A stretch of 64,000 bases of DNA from Opitutaceae bacterium (lineage in GTDB: Bacteria > Verrucomicrobiota > Verrucomicrobiia > Opitutales > Opitutaceae), in contig JADJZJ010000010.1 of assembly GCA_016715765.1 (NCBI GenBank), positions 1-64,000 of the forward strand, read 5' to 3'. Of the stretch, positions 36,001 through 43,465 are shown piece after piece. The position numbers and the translations under genes are program-made. Position 1 is the stretch's first letter. Each line of letters starts with the position of its first letter. The notes beneath the pieces are model-generated. The model saw only the letters and a list, made by a program, of their open reading frames with translations. It was not told the DNA's origin and did no database searches.

Positions 36001-36434
36001 CGCAACCATTCCGAGGGAATGCCCTCACCTCTTGGTCCGATCATTCCGAGGCCGCGATCAGGTTCTTCTCCGGCACGGCCACCTACTCGGTCGGGTTTGA
36101 TGTCCCGGCCGAAGGTCTGACCACCGGCCAGCGTGCGATCCTCGATCTCGGCCGCGTGGAAAAATTCGCCGGCATCACCCTGAACGGCCGCCCCCTCCGC
36201 CTGCTCTGGCACCCGCCGTATGTGATCGACGTCACTGGCACGATCCGGCCGGGACGTAACACTCTCGAAATCGCCGTCACCAACCTCCTCGTGAACCGCC
36301 TCATCGGCGACCAGCACCTGCCCAAGCCCGACCGCCGTACCTGGTCCACCCACGAGCCTTACACCAAGGATTCCCCGTTGCTCCCTTCCGGCCTCCTCGG
36401 CCCGGTGCGGGTCAAATTCCAATCCCAACTGTAG
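33027..36434 (+). CDS. GH106-like alpha-L-rhamnosidase (secreted)
   Basis: A 1135-aa protein with a signal peptide (MRPLLQISLLLACAGLHAG). It has the GH106 opening: FRQPPPEARPKTWWHWMNEA, VTKEGITADLEAMSHAGIGG. Further family-like blocks are GLDVGFLNNAGCSVSGGPGV, NNLLMDSWEMFTQNWTPRFA, EFARRRGYDPRRWLPVMTG, GLKLYAEAPGHAGPTVVDAF and AESFTSSPEECNWQESP. The C-terminal domain (YSVGFDVPAE, AILDLGRVEKFAGITLNGRP, NTLEIAVTNLLVNRLIG) is a galactose-binding-like sandwich. GH106 enzymes remove terminal alpha-L-rhamnose from plant or algal polysaccharides. It stands between heparinase-like paralogs 2 and 3, suggesting a rhamnose-containing acidic polysaccharide. Confidence 0.83.
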   Translation: MRPLLQISLLLACAGLHAGTPAPAPDPLEAGFRQPPPEARPKTWWHWMNEAVTKEGITADLEAMSHAGIGGVQIFYAALRNEDTERFITPSAAYLSPEWFDLIRHTATEAQRLGLDVGFLNNAGCSVSGGPGVTPDQGMQHVVWSETRVTGDTRFTGTVPRPAVRYGFLNDPGAPTPPKSFFGIEPANLAEHYRDIAVIAFPMPPAEADADPVPLRITTSAPVANPAVLCDRDGNSSITLPNPTPSKPVWIAYEFAAPVTVRSVFLACTGNNWPQAGELQYGDDGATWRTVQPLARITLWDRFAPCTTALPETRARHFRFVFTSAMAFARQLQPAELHLSSRARLDHWEIQTAVVPALVPAAEPVPVSPTAAIDPDRLLDLTDRLRPDGTLDWTVPTGDWTILRLGHAPMGLKNRSGSMAGSGGLEVDKLDRAAVEQFFADGPAKIIAAAGPLAGPVLNNLLMDSWEMFTQNWTPRFAGEFARRRGYDPRRWLPVMTGRIVGDAKSSTRFLFDVRRTISELVVENHYGTFAELAHRAGLKLYAEAPGHAGPTVVDAFATKGRVDVPMGEFWLGRLHDSSDAKQAAASAQLYGQRIVAAESFTSSPEECNWQESPATLKSFGDHYFAAGINQFILHTSVHQPWPDRVPGLTLLMYGSHFERTNGWLEVAGPPWLRYIARCQFLLQRGLPVADVNFFVGEDTPNDLPGPDDARLRAILPAGYDYGGCSAEGLLQRMQVRDGRIVLPDGMSYAVLVLPDWPELTLPVTRKLRDLVAAGATVYGPRPIGSPSLGEHPRDESEVRRIGGEVWGAVDGVQVTENRFGLGRVVWGRPLASILDVRDFDYDRSTGANLDCIHRRDGDTEIYFISNQGPAAVNVSASFRVSGKAPALWDAETGEITQVSSYVQHDGRTTLPLHLSTLGSVFVVFRHPASPEAVVAVTRDGKPVPLTALHEPAAGAYVLTTAAGREHRRIVPVSPTPLSLTGPWTVHFPTEPQPFRGNALTSWSDHSEAAIRFFSGTATYSVGFDVPAEGLTTGQRAILDLGRVEKFAGITLNGRPLRLLWHPPYVIDVTGTIRPGRNTLEIAVTNLLVNRLIGDQHLPKPDRRTWSTHEPYTKDSPLLPSGLLGPVRVKFQSQL

Positions 36435-36688
36435 CCGGGAAGCTTGAACCGGAGGCAGCAGAAAGGGCCGCGTGGTTTTGACGGAAAGGACCAAGGCATC
36501 CTGGCCGCAAAGAATAAGCGAAAAAACAAGGTCCTGCCACGCATGGTCTTCCGCGCGCCTATCGGCGCCTCGGACGCGTCATCGGCCATTCAGATTTCTG
36601 CGCTTTTTGCAGCTGATCAAATCCCGCATCATCCATTGTCCTGACCGCTTGCGCCGATTGATTTCCCTCGTTGTCATCATCCGCATCC

Positions 36689-37747
36689 ATGACCTCGCAC
36701 GAACGCCTCCTCGCCACCATCAACCGCCAGCCCGTCGACCGCATCCCGGTTGATGTCTGGCTCACGCCGGAGGTGCTGGCGTCGCTCATGGCCCATCTGG
36801 GCGAGCAGGATGAATACGCCCTCTACCGGAAGCTCGGCGTGGACAAGATCGCCTGGGTCTTTCCCGGCTACGGCTCCGACAAGTTCGACCCCAACGCCAG
36901 CGACGGCCACGACCTGTGGGGCGTCCCCACCCACCGCGTGCAGTCCGGCCTCGCCACCTACCAGGAATTCGGCGAGGGCCCGCTCGCGCGCTACGATTCC
37001 CCGGCTCAACTCGACAGCTACACCCTGTGGCCGGACCCCGCCGGGTTCGAATACGCCGCCGCCCGCCAGCAGGCGCAGCGCGCCCGCGAGTTCGGCTTCG
37101 CCACCATCGGGCCGTGGATTTCGCACTTCGAGATCTACTGCCACATGCGCGGCATGGAGAACGCGCTGGTCGACGTGATCGCCGAGCCCGAATTTCTCGA
37201 CGCCGGCCTCGACCGCATCGAAGCCGTCCAGACACGGATGCTCGAGCGCTACCTCACGGAGCTCGGCGACCTCATCGACATCGTCTTCATCTCCGACGAC
37301 ATGGGCACGCAGGAGAGCCAGCTCATCTCCACCCCCGCCTATGTGCGGCATCTCAAGCCCCGGCTCCGCCGCTGGGTGGAACTCGTCCACCGCCACGGCA
37401 AGAAAGTGCTCTTCCATACCGATGGCGCCGCCCGGCCCTTCGTCCCCCACCTCATTGACTGCGGCATTGATCTGCTCAATCCCATCCAGCACATCTGCCC
37501 CGGCATGGACCGCGCCGGCCTCAAGCGCGACTTCGGGAGCCAGGTCGTCTTCCATGGCGGCGTCGAAAACCAGCAGGTGCTCCCCTTCGGCACCGTGGAC
37601 GACGTCCGCCGCGAAGTGATCACGTGCCTGGAAACCCTCGGCGCCGGCGGCGGCTACATCCCCAGTTCCTGCCACAACATCCAGGCCGGCACCCCGCCCG
37701 AAAACGTCATCGCGATGATCGAGACCGTCCACGCCTGGAAGGGCTGA
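36689..37747 (+). CDS. URO-D superfamily protein (uroporphyrinogen decarboxylase / corrinoid methyltransferase-like)
   Basis: A 352-aa protein with the URO-D TIM barrel: MTSHERLLATINRQPVDRIP at the N-terminus, IDIVFISDDMGTQESQLIS, HRHGKKVLFHTDGAARPFVP and GGYIPSSCHNIQAGTPPENV. The lack of the heme-enzyme N-terminal signature and the glycan-use neighbours suggest it is not HemE. It is more likely of the large group related to methylcobamide methyltransferases that is expanded in Verrucomicrobiota and often sits near glycosidases. The reaction is unknown; transfer of a methyl group from a methylated sugar or other methyl ether is a guess. It lies between GH106 and heparinase-like paralog 3 on the same strand. 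Confidence 0.72.
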   Translation: MTSHERLLATINRQPVDRIPVDVWLTPEVLASLMAHLGEQDEYALYRKLGVDKIAWVFPGYGSDKFDPNASDGHDLWGVPTHRVQSGLATYQEFGEGPLARYDSPAQLDSYTLWPDPAGFEYAAARQQAQRAREFGFATIGPWISHFEIYCHMRGMENALVDVIAEPEFLDAGLDRIEAVQTRMLERYLTELGDLIDIVFISDDMGTQESQLISTPAYVRHLKPRLRRWVELVHRHGKKVLFHTDGAARPFVPHLIDCGIDLLNPIQHICPGMDRAGLKRDFGSQVVFHGGVENQQVLPFGTVDDVRREVITCLETLGAGGGYIPSSCHNIQAGTPPENVIAMIETVHAWKG

Positions 37748-37756
37748 GGGGTTGGG

Positions 37757-37914
37757 CTGTAGGGCGGGGTCTCCGAACCCCGCCATTCCGTACCCACGGC
37801 AAAGGAGGATGCCCGCAATTCGTATCTACGAGGGTGAGCGAGTGGTTGTTCGTCCACTCGCTCACGCTCGTCGCTACATTAAGCATGGCGGGGATCGGAA
37901 TCCCCGCCCTACAG
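37757..37914. repeat. GTAG-type REPIN, family A copy 3, with nested family B arms
   Basis: Outer arms are TGTAGGGCGGGGTCTCCGAA and the inverted GGGATCGGAATCCCCGCCCT; the inner pair is TACGAGGGTGAGCGAGTGG and CCACTCGCTCACGCTCG. It lies 10 bp after the URO-D stop codon. Confidence 0.85.
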
Positions 37915-38010
37915 CTCGCAATCGTGACACCATCGCCACCCTACACGTAGAACACCCCCGCTCGGTTGCTGCATTGCCATGCCGGTGCGCATGCGCTTCC
38001 GCTAAGCACC

Positions 38011-40380
38011 ATGCATCTCACCGCCATCAACAGCGCGGAGGCGATCTTCGAGCCGTTCTATGATCCTCAGCTGCGCGAAGTCACGGCCTGGACGTTCGAG
38101 GCCCCCGGCGCGACGGGCCTCAGCCAGGCCGCGGGTTGGGCCTTCTACACGGTCCAATGGCAAAAACCCGCCCCCGACGGACTGGTCCTGCGCATGCGGC
38201 GGAGTTACGAGGACCTCGACTGTTCAGAGTACGAGCGGTTGCTCGTGTGCATCAATCTCCCCGAGGACAGCGTCATCACGATAGCGGCCGAAACCGACGC
38301 CGGCCCGCGCCGGCGCACCGGTGAACCGACCGGCGCCAAGCGGCGCGAGGAATGGCTGCCACTCGACGGCGCGAAACGCCTCCTCTCCCTGACCGTCGAG
38401 ATCCGGAACTCACGGCCCGTCGCCGGCTCCGGCTGGCTGCTCTGGTTCGGCCTGCAACACACCGGCCGCCTCAAGTCCCATCTCGCCCAGTGGTCCAACT
38501 ACGACGATCGCTGGGAGAAATACCTCCAGCCGGCGGACTTCGAACCCTCGTTCCAGCCCACCTACGGCCTGCTGATCAACGCCGACGAACTCGCGGCCGT
38601 GCGCCGTGAATTCGCGTCGTCACCGGCCACGGCCGAACTGCGCGCCGGAGCGGATTATGCGCAGACGGTGCGGCCCGAGAGCCTCATCGGCGAGCACATG
38701 AATTACTGGAGCCAGAACAACCTGCGCCGCGAACGGGAATACAACCACATGCTCTCGCTCCACGGCCCGCTCGCCGCGCAGGCCGGCCTGCTGTGGCAGG
38801 ACAAGAGTCTCTGCCGACTTGCCGCGCGCTTCGCCCTCAGCATGGCGCATTGCGCGCATTGGGAGGACGGTTTCTTCGCCCACACGACGGGCAGCGCCTG
38901 GGACCAGCGCGGACACGTCCAGGCCATCGCCACGTGGGACTGCGCCCTGATTCTCGACCTGTGCGGCGAGTGGTTCACCCCGCTCGGCCGCGACCTGATC
39001 CTGAAGCGGATCGCCACCGAAGGCCACGGCACGATGTGCATGGCCTCGTGGTGGTGGGAATACACCTATTACGGCAACCAGCTCGCGTGGATTTCCCCCG
39101 CCCGCATCTATGGCCTGCTGCTGCTGGAGCAGACCATGCCGGCGCATTGCGCGCCGTACCCCAAGCCGGAGGTCTCCCGCGTCGCCCCGCACACGGACCA
39201 GGCCTGGGCCAACCTGCAGGACAACCTCGCCAAGTGCCTGCTGCCCGACGGCGGCTACCTCGAGGGCGTCTCCTACTTCACGTACACCGCCCGCCAGGCC
39301 TTCCTCGGCGCCACGCTCTACGCCCGCGGCCGCGGACTCGACCCGCGTTCGCTCATCGCCCCCGCCCTGCTGCGCACCGACCGGCTCGCCGAGATGCTCT
39401 ATTCGACCGACGACCACCAGGACATGATTCTGGTCGCCGATGCGATGTTCCCCGTCAGCGAGGGCATCGCCTTCCTCGCCTGGCTGATGCCGCGGTCGCA
39501 CTGGGTCACCATCTACCGCAAGTCCATGCGCCGCGCCGGCTCCGCGCCGATGCTCCTGCCCCTGCGGCTCGACCGCGACATTCCGGCCGAGGGTCCGGCG
39601 CTGTCACCCTTCTGCGACATGGCCGAAACCGGCATGATGTGCTCCGTGCGGCGCCATCGGGGCGAGTGGGTGAAACTCTTCATCATGGGCAACCGGTCCG
39701 GCGGCGACCACCAGCATGAGGACAAGGGCAGCTTCGTCCTCGAATTCGCCGGCGACAGTTTCGCCATGGATTTCGGCGTGCTCGACTACGCCAATCCCGT
39801 GACCGACATGCTCAAGCAGGCGCAGCGGCACACGATGCTCACGCCCTGGAGCGACGCCGAGCGGCCCCGCCCCGCCAATCCGATCTTCGCCGATATCAGG
39901 CCCATCGGGTCCGGCGACGCCACGCGGTTTCACGCGACCGTGGACGCCACGCCCGGCTGGGAGGGCTGGTTCAGCAAATGGCAGCGCACCTGGGATTCAC
40001 CGACCCCGGATTCGTTTGTCATCACCGATGAGTGGGCCGTCGCGCAGGGCCGCGGGGTGGAATTCCATTGGACCACCCGTCTGCCCATTCGCCGTGAAGG
40101 CGACCGGATCATCATCGAGGGGAGCCGCGCCCGCGCCGAATTGCTCATCCCCGCCGGCGTGGAGGTCGTGCTCGAAGAACTGAAGTTGCTCGATCCGCGG
40201 CGGCGCAGCGTCGACACGGTCTATCATGGCGCCAGCAACCGGCGCCTGGATTCCGTCGCCGCGCAGCAGCACGGCAGCCTCTTCGGCTGGAATCACGCGC
40301 CGACCCAGCCCCGCCTCACGCTGCGCCAGCCCGGCCGCAGCGGCACGCTGCGCGTCGAGGTGAAGCTGGTGCTGAAGTGA
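38011..40380 (+). CDS. Heparinase II/III-like protein, paralog 3
   Basis: 789 aa, the longest paralog. It shares MHLTAINSAEAIFEPFYDPQ, RREREYNHMLSLHGPLAAQAG, YYGNQLAWISPARIYGLLLL, EGVSYFTYTARQAFLG, GGDHQHEDKGSFVLEFAGDS and MDFGVLDYANPVTDMLK. The extra length is a ~17-residue insertion near the C-terminus (VDTVYHGASNRRLDSVAAQQ) before the common GWNHAPTQPRLTLRQPGRSG ending. No signal peptide. It lies downstream of the URO-D gene and converges on the NPCBM hydrolase gene, separated only by a repeat element. Confidence 0.78.
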   Translation: MHLTAINSAEAIFEPFYDPQLREVTAWTFEAPGATGLSQAAGWAFYTVQWQKPAPDGLVLRMRRSYEDLDCSEYERLLVCINLPEDSVITIAAETDAGPRRRTGEPTGAKRREEWLPLDGAKRLLSLTVEIRNSRPVAGSGWLLWFGLQHTGRLKSHLAQWSNYDDRWEKYLQPADFEPSFQPTYGLLINADELAAVRREFASSPATAELRAGADYAQTVRPESLIGEHMNYWSQNNLRREREYNHMLSLHGPLAAQAGLLWQDKSLCRLAARFALSMAHCAHWEDGFFAHTTGSAWDQRGHVQAIATWDCALILDLCGEWFTPLGRDLILKRIATEGHGTMCMASWWWEYTYYGNQLAWISPARIYGLLLLEQTMPAHCAPYPKPEVSRVAPHTDQAWANLQDNLAKCLLPDGGYLEGVSYFTYTARQAFLGATLYARGRGLDPRSLIAPALLRTDRLAEMLYSTDDHQDMILVADAMFPVSEGIAFLAWLMPRSHWVTIYRKSMRRAGSAPMLLPLRLDRDIPAEGPALSPFCDMAETGMMCSVRRHRGEWVKLFIMGNRSGGDHQHEDKGSFVLEFAGDSFAMDFGVLDYANPVTDMLKQAQRHTMLTPWSDAERPRPANPIFADIRPIGSGDATRFHATVDATPGWEGWFSKWQRTWDSPTPDSFVITDEWAVAQGRGVEFHWTTRLPIRREGDRIIIEGSRARAELLIPAGVEVVLEELKLLDPRRRSVDTVYHGASNRRLDSVAAQQHGSLFGWNHAPTQPRLTLRQPGRSGTLRVEVKLVLK

Positions 40381-40382
40381 AG

Positions 40383-40506
40383 TTGTAGGGCGGGGTCTCC
40401 GAACCCCGCCTTCCGTAGCTACGAGCGTGAGCGAGTGGGGTTTGGTACACTCGCTCACGCTCGTAGCCACCCAATACAAGGCGGGGATCGGAATCCCCGC
40501 CCTACA
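40383..40506. repeat. GTAG-type REPIN, family A copy 4, with nested family B arms
   Basis: It occupies the entire gap between two convergent genes: it begins 3 bp after the TGA of heparinase-like paralog 3 and ends directly at the last codon of the minus-strand hydrolase. Both outer (GTAGGGCGGGG) and inner (GTAGCTACGAGCGTGAGCG) inverted pairs are present. Confidence 0.88.
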
Positions 40507-43117
40507 TCACTCACCCACCTTAATCCGCACCACTGCACACCCGCGCTGCAGCGGGACATCCAACTGCCACCCATTATCGCCGCGGATGCATTTCGCCGGC
40601 ACGATCGCATCGCTGCCGGGATGCATGACCTCGGCGGTGAGTTCCGTCGCAGCCACAACCGGCAAACGCAGACTCACCTTCGCAACCGTAGCCGCGCCCC
40701 CAAAGGTCACCGGCACCACATAGCCGCCGGGCACCGCGAACAGATTGGCCTTGGCCACCCCGCCGGCGACGGTCACCGCATGCGGCACCAGGATCCATTT
40801 CTTGCCGCGGAGGGCCGCGAACAGCGGACCATAATCGAAATACCAGCGATCCACCTCGGGCGACGGCGTGATGGTGTGGTCGTTGCCCGGCACGGGCGCG
40901 GTCGGGAAAATGCCGAGGTGCAGGTGCCGCTGGAAATAGGCGTCGGGATCGGGCTGCAGGTCCTTTTCGCTGTGCGTCCAGACAAGGCAGGGTTTGTACA
41001 CGCATTGGAGGGCCGCCGCATTCACCTCCCAGGGCCAGTCACCGTGCTCGTGATAAACCGCATCGCCGTGGCGCATCATCTCCGTGCGGTTGATCAGCAT
41101 GTTCAGGAAGATGTACTTGCCGGAGTCATGGAAGATCGGACCCATCCGCTCCATCAGTTCCGCCCACGAGTCATACAGCGAACGTGCCGGCTGGCCGTCC
41201 ACCCAGCTGACCCCGTCATCGGCGTGGAAGTTGTACACCCGCAGCCAGTCCAGCCGGTCAATGCAGATGCCGTAGCTGTCGGGCAGCTCGCTCACATGGC
41301 GACGGGCCTGGTCCAAGAGAAATTCCCGGTACTTCGGCCCGCCGCAATCGGTCACGATGCTGCCTTCCCACGAGCCGAAGGTCTCGCCGGTGCGTATGCG
41401 CAGCACGGCATCGGGGATGACCTCGAAGAGGAAATTGTTGCCGTTCTTCCACTGGTCGGCGGGGCTGAGGGCGGGATCCACGCCCTCGGGCGTGCCGGGT
41501 TTCGCCCCGAACTCGGTCACGTTGAAATAACTGAGCAGCGGAAACCCCATCTCGCGCCAGCGCCGCGCCGCCTCGCGCATGCCGGCCAGCGTGATGAGGT
41601 TGCCCTTCACGATGCGGCGGTACGGCTCGTGCTCGCCGGTCGGCGGCAGAAACATGCCCATGTAGGGAAAGTCGTAACTGGCCGCCCAGTTCACCTTGAA
41701 GCTCATCCGCCGGAGGCGCTCCACATCCAACTCGCGCGGCCAATCGGAGTACGCACCGAGGCCCGACAGCTCATCCACCGCCGGCACCGGCGGATCAAAA
41801 TACGCCGCGTAGCGCCGCGTCATCCAGCCAAGGCCGCCGCGCCAGTCGCCCGCCCCGGGCACCAGGTCCATGGCAAACTTGACCACCCGCCCCTCGCCCA
41901 GCCGGTGGGCACCGCGCGTGAAGGCAAAGCGGCCATCGCGGTGCGTATCGAGCGCCACCTCGCGCAGGGTGTCCTCCGGCGACAGCACGAGGCTGAGGCC
42001 AAGGTCCGACTCCGGTTCCAACAGGGTCAGCAGCGGCACGGAAAACCGCGCCGCGAGATTGTGAGGCCCCGCCAATCCGCTCCTCTCCATTCCACGGCGC
42101 CGCCCCGTACCAGAGGCGGCGCGTGGCAAACGGCTGCGGAATCAGCGGATCGCGCCACGTGTCGTGACGCTGCTCGGGGTCGTCCCAGACGGTCCAGTAA
42201 CGCGTGGTCCGGGTCGTCTCCGGCCAGTCGAGCCAGGTCCTGATGCCCGTGCTCCATGCCGGATCCGCGCTCTCAACCTCGATCTCCCAGCGGATGCTGT
42301 CGGCGGTTGGACGGAACCGTTCGGTGATTCTGGCGTGCTGCCCGGTCGTTTTTCTCACGACCTGCCGGGTGAATTCCACTCCGCCATTCGCCAGGCTCCG
42401 CGCCGTGACCGGACCGGTATCCGCGCATTGATCGAGGGAAGTGCCGCTGCGGATGGCGCGGGACGCCTGCCCGTCGCCAATCTTGGCCCCCACGATTTCA
42501 CCGCGCTCCGAGAGCTCAATGCGCAGGCCGGGCGCCTGCACTTCATGGCGCGCGACCGCGGTCGTTGACCGTCGCGACACCGGCTTTGCCCCGATCAGCA
42601 CCGCATCGGCCCAGTTGGCATAGTCGTCCTTGCTGCCGTCACCGGCATCCGTGACCAAAAGTTTCAACTCGCGCACTCCGGCCAGGTCCACGCTGACCTT
42701 TTGTGCCGGCGTGGAGCCGCGCATCACCCCGCTGTCGAACACTTCGCGGCCATCCACCACGACCTTGAAGACGACACTCGCCACACTGGAATTCGCCTTG
42801 GACGCATCAATGCCGACCCAAGCCTCGAACCGCCCAACCGTTCCGTCCAGTTCGTAGACAATCTCACTCCGGGCATGGGTGCCGAGCCCGCGTTCGAAGG
42901 TGCGGCCGCCGATCTGCAGCGGCGTGCAGCCGACACTACGGTCGAGCGCCAGCGCCCCGGACTCCTGCCAATTCGACACCGGTTCCAGTTCGGTCAGCGA
43001 AATCGCGGCATCGCCGGCCAGCGCTCCGGGTGCGGTCGCGGACATCATAGGCACCGCCAGCAAGCCAAAGGCGAACAACCAACGCAACGCAGGGCACCAG
43101 AAGAAAATATCAGGCAT
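40507..43117 (-). CDS. Secreted NPCBM-domain glycoside hydrolase-like protein, one frameshift near 42075
   Basis: About 870 aa after correcting one frameshift. A signal peptide (MPDIFFWCPALRWLFAFGLL) precedes an NPCBM-type carbohydrate-binding domain (WQESGALALDRSVGCTPLQI, TFERGLGTHARSEIVYELDG, VFKVVVDGREVFDSGVMRG, WADAVLIG). The second half, in the other frame, is a catalytic-looking barrel: GLGAYSDWPRELDVERLRRM, SFKVNWAASYDFPYMGMFLP, GFPLLSYFNVTEFGAKPGTP, DSYGICIDRLDWLRVYNFHA and ending GGYVVPVTFGG. I could not assign a GH family. The switch falls at GGAGAGGAGCGGATTGGC, where a one-base change joins WNGEER to GLAGPHNLAARF. Confidence 0.65.
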
Positions 43118-43203
43118 GGCAGGTGAACTTGAGGCCCGTAGACTGCGATCAAGCCACCAGTCACGCAAACCACCCAGCCGCCTATCTGTAGAAAGCCACC
43201 CCT

Positions 43204-43369
43204 GGGAGCGCGACCGCCCTCGGTCGCAATTCCACGAAATCATCCCGGCAGCGAGAACGAGAAAGATTACGAGAACGAGTATGATCCGGTCGTTCTCTTT
43301 CTCGTAATCTTTCTCGTTCCCAGCCTTGTCCGGCCTCTCACAATTGCGACCGAGGGCGGTCGCGCTCCC
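43204..43369. repeat. Nested inverted repeat, family G outer arms with GAACGAGAAAG inner arms
   Basis: Outer arms are a perfect 28-bp inverted repeat (43204-43231, 43342-43369), each containing its own GCGACC/GGTCGC hairpin. Inside lies a second inverted pair rich in GAACGAGAAAGATTACGAGA (43253-43279 and ~43291-43319). It lies in the divergent promoter region of the NPCBM gene and heparinase-like paralog 4. A half-copy of the outer arm is at ~30469. Confidence 0.88.
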
Positions 43370-43465
43370 GGCCCAACTACACGTAGAACCACTCCGTGCG
43401 CCTGAGGCGTTGCCAAATACCCGTTGCGGGTTTCGCCTGTCACCGTCCCCAGGCAACCCTTCCCC

